From Lachnospiraceae bacterium (lineage in GTDB: Bacteria > Bacillota > Clostridia > Lachnospirales > Lachnospiraceae): 9,526 nt of DNA. Position numbers and translations under genes: made by a program. Shown one piece after another: positions 6,770-9,526 of the stretch (its first letter is position 1; the number at the start of each line of letters is the position of its first letter). Below the pieces are notes generated by a model. The model had not been told where the DNA came from. It did not search any database and saw only the letters and a list, made by a program, of their open reading frames with translations. The stretch lies in assembly GCA_009787745.1 (NCBI GenBank), contig WQST01000067.1, forward strand, positions 954 to 10,479, written 5' to 3'.

Positions 6770-7414
6770 ATGGCGGATTTTAGAATTAAAGCAATTTTTT
6801 TAGCCGTATTTTTTTTATTAATCAGTTTAGTAATGACGGGTTGCCAAAAAGATGATTTGCGTGATGCGGTTTCTGCTTTTAAAAAAGATGATGCTATTAT
6901 CGTAAATGACGACTTAACGATCATAAAGACGCTGGTCGATACTTTTGATGAGAGTTATTATTTAACCGATGAGCTTCTTAAGATGATAACGGATGAGGCA
7001 TCTGATTTTAACCGTGAACATGGGACCGGGAGTTTGACGGCGGAGAAGGTTGAAACAGAGGATGATTTAGTTAATGTGACGCTTCGGTTTTCTGACCGAG
7101 AAGCGTATGCAGCATATAATGACGCAATTTTTTTCGTGGGAACGATTGAAGAAGCGCTTGATCACGGGCTTAAGTTAGAGCAGATTTTGTATGATTTAAA
7201 TGATGAGGGTAAGAGCATTGACAGAACAGGACTTTTGGATATAAAGGATGATTTTATTATTATTACGAATGACCATAAGTCGCGGCAAGTGCTTACGGTG
7301 GAGACTTTTGGGAAGGTTTTGTATGTGAGCAGGGGGATTGAGAAGTGGTATGGGCAGGGGAGTGTTAGGATTGCGGATGTGGGGTTGGATTTGGTTTATG
7401 TTGTGTTTAAGTGA
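6770..7414 (+). CDS. Uncharacterised lipoprotein
   Basis: This 214-residue protein starts with a lipoprotein signal peptide: basic residues R5 and K7, a hydrophobic stretch 9-21, and lipobox-like MTGC with C25 as the lipidated residue. The position usually held by Leu is Met here. The mature part is acidic and soluble, with no membrane segment. It recalls short lipoproteins common in Lachnospiraceae and relatives, with a YYLTDELLKMI segment, a DFNREHGTG segment and a VGTIEEAL segment, but I know no function for them. The C-terminal third looks like a beta-rich domain ending in LVYVVFK. Its last 35 or so codons use G-ending codons (GGG, TTG, AGG, GTG) far more than the rest of the gene, matching the G/T-rich DNA that continues to the palindrome at 7454. 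It has its own promoter and stands alone. Confidence 0.82.
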   Translation: MADFRIKAIFLAVFFLLISLVMTGCQKDDLRDAVSAFKKDDAIIVNDDLTIIKTLVDTFDESYYLTDELLKMITDEASDFNREHGTGSLTAEKVETEDDLVNVTLRFSDREAYAAYNDAIFFVGTIEEALDHGLKLEQILYDLNDEGKSIDRTGLLDIKDDFIIITNDHKSRQVLTVETFGKVLYVSRGIEKWYGQGSVRIADVGLDLVYVVFK

Positions 7415-7453
7415 GGGGATTGAGTGGGTGATTGGTTTGGGTTTTTGCCGCGT

Positions 7454-7586
7454 GTGAGAACAATATATATCTATTGCAAACCCGCTCTCGCTCGGAGAAC
7501 AATGTAGCGGACACTAAGGCGTCAAAGGACGCCGCCTAAGTGCCGACATTGTTCTACGGTTTGCTATAGATATATATTGTTCTCAC
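7454..7586. repeat. Palindromic element 1 (133 bp, long hairpin)
   Basis: The outer arms are 7454-7482 and 7558-7586, 29 bp each with 28 pairs; the one mismatch is T7475 against T7565. Inside, AGAACAATGT (7496-7505) pairs with ACATTGTTCT (7546-7555), and the tip is GGCGTC, loop AAAG, GACGCC (7518-7533). The left side has an extra unpaired block, CCGCTCTCGCTCGG (7482-7495), that the right side lacks, which gives the element a direction. It has no open reading frame. It shares sequence with the element at 7708-7862 in opposite orientation. It resembles a non-autonomous palindromic repeat or a structured RNA; no target-site duplication is visible. Confidence 0.85.
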
Positions 7587-7707
7587 TCACGACTTTACGT
7601 TGTGATGTTGTCGCTTGTAATTTTTTAGATTCAAATAATTCAAAACTAAATAAAAAAATACTAAATTAAAAATACGTAAATTTATACTAAACAAAACTTA
7701 CATCGTG
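7587..7707. other. AT-rich spacer between the two palindromes
   Basis: No gene is seen. Bases 7621-7690 contain only eight G or C in seventy. A weak hairpin CACGAC / GTTGTG lies at 7588-7604. The alaS promoter is probably here, since the palindrome downstream would then be in the alaS leader, but I find no pair of boxes good enough to name. Confidence 0.5.
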
Positions 7708-7862
7708 GGTTAGAAAATTATATATCTACAGCAAACCGTAGAAGAACGCATCCTCTGCGGAGCAGAGGTCGCACTTAGCTTGCGTTTTTTGCAAGCTTAG
7801 TGTCCGCTACGTTCTTCTCCGAGCGAGAGCGGGTTTGCAGTAGATATATAAGTTTTCTAACC
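7708..7862. repeat. Palindromic element 2 (155 bp), inverted relative of element 1
   Basis: The outer arms are 7708-7737 and 7832-7862, paired except for one extra base and an A-A mismatch (A7730, A7839) at the same place as the T-T mismatch of element 1. Inside, AGAAGAACG (7740-7748) pairs with CGTTCTTCT (7810-7818). Two hairpins follow: CCTCTGC-GGA-GCAGAGG (7752-7768), absent from element 1, and a 12-bp stem with one mismatch at 7772-7783 / 7791-7802 around a T-rich loop. The block 7796-7838 is the reverse complement of 7476-7518 with 41 of 43 matches. It ends 37 bp before the alaS start codon, so it would lie in the alaS leader if transcription begins in the spacer. Confidence 0.85.
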
Positions 7863-7899
7863 TCGCGGAAACCACCAAAACCATTCAAAGGAACCCCAA

Positions 7900-9526
7900 A
7901 TGAAAACCCAAACCAAAACCGTAAACGAACTAAGAAAAACATTCCTAAACTACTTCGAAAGCAAAGACCACATCATCCTAAAAAGCGCATCATTAGTCCC
8001 GCACAATGACAATAGCTTGCTCTTAATCAACTCAGGAATGGCACCGCTCAAACCATATTTTACAGGACAAGTTATCCCCCCTAAAAACAGAGCCGCTTCC
8101 TGCCAGAAATGTATTAGGACAGGCGATATTGATAATATCGGGAAAACCGCCAGACATGGGACATTTTTTGAGATGCTTGGCAATTTTTCCTTCGGTGATT
8201 ATTTTAAAGTTGAATCACTTAAGTGGACATGGGAATTTTTGACCGAAGTAGCAGGTCTTAGCGCTGACAGACTGTATCCCTCAGTTTATCTTGATGATGA
8301 TGAAGCGTTCGCGATTTGGGAAAATGAGATTGGGATTGACTCGAAAAGGATTTTTCGGTTTGGTAAAGAAGATAATTTCTGGGAGCATGGTTCAGGGCCT
8401 TGCGGACCATGTTCAGAAGTTTATTATGACCGCGGTGAGAAATATGGCTGCGGTAAATCCGATTGTACCGTTGGGTGTGATTGTGACCGCTATATCGAAA
8501 TTTGGAATAATGTATTTACGCAGTTCGACGGCGACGGACAAGGTAACTATACTGAGCTTGAGCATAAAAATATTGATACCGGCATGGGACTTGAAAGATT
8601 AGCCTTGGCGGTTCAGGATGCGCCGTCTATTTTTGATATTGATACGACGCTTGCGCTAAGGCAAAAAGTTAGTACACTAATGGAAAAAGAATATGGTATC
8701 AATGAAAAGTGGGATGTTTCGATAAGGATTGTGACTGATCATATCCGTTCGGCGACCTTTATGATTTCGGATGGGATTATGCCGACGAACGAGGGTAGAG
8801 GTTATGTTCTAAGGAGAATCATCCGCCGAGCCGCAAGGCACGGACGCCTTATGGGAATTGACGGGATTTTCTTGGCGAAGCTAAGTGATACCGTTATTGA
8901 AGGCAGTAAGGACGGCTATCCGGAACTATTTGAAAAGAAAGAGTTTATTTATAATGTTTTAAATCAAGAAGAAAATAAATTTAATAATACCATCGATCAA
9001 GGTCTCGTGATTCTTGGTGAGATGGAAGAAAAATTAACCAAAAGCGGTGACAAGAATTTATCGGGTGAACAAGCATTTAAGCTTTATGATACCTATGGGT
9101 TTCCGATTGATTTGACGATTGAGATTATGGCTGAAAAAGGTTATACCGTCGATATGGACGGGTTTACCGCTTTTATGAAGGAACAAAAGGATAAAGCCCG
9201 GAAAGCCCGGAAAGACAGCAATTATATGGGTGCTGACGCGACTGTTTATGAAGAACTCGACCCTTCGATGAAATCGGAGTTCGTTGGGTATAACTGTTTG
9301 GAATATCAGGCGAAAGTATTGGCTTTGACGACAGACAGCGAAGTAACGGACGCTTTAACGGATGGTCAGACAGGTACGATTATTACCGATAAAACCCCTT
9401 TCTATGCAACAGGCGGCGGTCAAAGCGGTGATACAGGAATCATCAAAACGACTGAGGGAGAATTTACGGTCATCGATACCGTGAAGCTGGTCGGCGATAA
9501 AATCGGGCATTTGGGTAAAGTGACAT
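7900..9526 (+). CDS. alaS: Alanyl-tRNA synthetase, N-terminal 542 residues (open at window end)
   Basis: AlaRS attaches alanine to tRNA-Ala in the cytoplasm and hydrolyses mischarged Ser- and Gly-tRNA. The catalytic domain shows class II motif 2 around QKCIRTGD and TARHGTFFEMLGNFSFGDYF (69-102) and motif 3 MGLERL (229-234). EGRGYVLRRIIRRAARHGR (298-316) belongs to the tRNA-recognition region. The editing domain opens with FYATGGGQSGDTG (501-513); its zinc-binding HxxxH and the C-Ala domain lie past the window. A cysteine cluster (C168, C171, C184, C189, C193, C195) is the insertion I associate with clostridial AlaRS. AAAGGA (7887-7892) is seven bases before the ATG. The first 25 or so codons are strikingly A/C-rich, unlike the rest of the gene. 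No T-box leader is seen upstream; the palindromic element occupies that place. Confidence 0.97.
   Translation, partial: MKTQTKTVNELRKTFLNYFESKDHIILKSASLVPHNDNSLLLINSGMAPLKPYFTGQVIPPKNRAASCQKCIRTGDIDNIGKTARHGTFFEMLGNFSFGDYFKVESLKWTWEFLTEVAGLSADRLYPSVYLDDDEAFAIWENEIGIDSKRIFRFGKEDNFWEHGSGPCGPCSEVYYDRGEKYGCGKSDCTVGCDCDRYIEIWNNVFTQFDGDGQGNYTELEHKNIDTGMGLERLALAVQDAPSIFDIDTTLALRQKVSTLMEKEYGINEKWDVSIRIVTDHIRSATFMISDGIMPTNEGRGYVLRRIIRRAARHGRLMGIDGIFLAKLSDTVIEGSKDGYPELFEKKEFIYNVLNQEENKFNNTIDQGLVILGEMEEKLTKSGDKNLSGEQAFKLYDTYGFPIDLTIEIMAEKGYTVDMDGFTAFMKEQKDKARKARKDSNYMGADATVYEELDPSMKSEFVGYNCLEYQAKVLALTTDSEVTDALTDGQTGTIITDKTPFYATGGGQSGDTGIIKTTEGEFTVIDTVKLVGDKIGHLGKVT

Noticed and set aside
7454..7862. CRISPR array
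   Set aside because: There are only two copies, they are inverted to each other and each is a long palindrome; there are no regular spacers or cas genes.
7861..7877. Minus strand reads GGTGGTTTCCGCG, close to a T-box core
   Set aside because: It is on the strand opposite to alaS, has one extra base compared with the GGTGGNACCGCG form, and would lead toward the 3' end of the lipoprotein gene, not to a start codon.
7800..8009. Short plus-strand reading frame starting inside palindromic element 2
   Set aside because: It runs through the hairpin arm and overlaps alaS in another frame; the Lys/Pro/Arg-rich translation reflects the A/C-rich DNA.

Overview
The window looks like chromosomal DNA of a low-to-moderate GC Gram-positive anaerobe, most likely a member of the Clostridia (Bacillota). 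This rests on strong Shine-Dalgarno sites, the era / yqzL-like / recO gene order, two short lipoproteins with Firmicutes-type signal peptides, a PreP-like M16C peptidase, and an alanyl-tRNA synthetase with the cysteine-rich insertion I associate with Lachnospiraceae-type enzymes. I cannot name a species from sequence alone.

Left edge (1-605): the 5' part of a ROK-family sugar kinase gene runs leftward off the window. It diverges from a large rightward gene. The shared intergenic region is AT-rich and carries a perfect 11-bp dyad that contains the rightward -10 box.

Central operon (633-5629): a zinc peptidase of the M16C/presequence-protease type, a DUF4349 membrane-anchored lipoprotein and the ribosome-assembly GTPase Era are co-directional with gaps of 42 and 62 bp. 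They are probably co-transcribed. Between Era and the next gene is a 75-nt sequence that folds on paper into a three-way junction with no unpaired base at the branch point. It contains a candidate terminator hairpin and overlaps the -35 box of a good promoter.

Downstream pair (5784-6625): a 53-residue YqzL-like small protein is followed closely by RecO, a recombination mediator that here lacks the usual zinc-binding cysteines. A separate lipoprotein gene (6770-7414) has its own near-consensus promoter, bracketed by a 9-bp inverted repeat.

Right part (7415-9526): a 485-bp intergenic region contains two large related palindromic elements (133 and 155 bp) in opposite orientation, separated by a very AT-rich spacer. 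Their best-conserved 43-nt block matches at 41 positions, and both differences are compensated in the opposing arm of the hairpin. The flanking gene ends show opposite base skew: G/T-rich before and A/C-rich after. Then comes alaS, open at the window end, with its catalytic and tRNA-recognition domains and the first part of its editing domain.

Most genes are housekeeping. The unusual content is in the intergenic DNA: three different structured palindromes plus two dyads placed on promoters.
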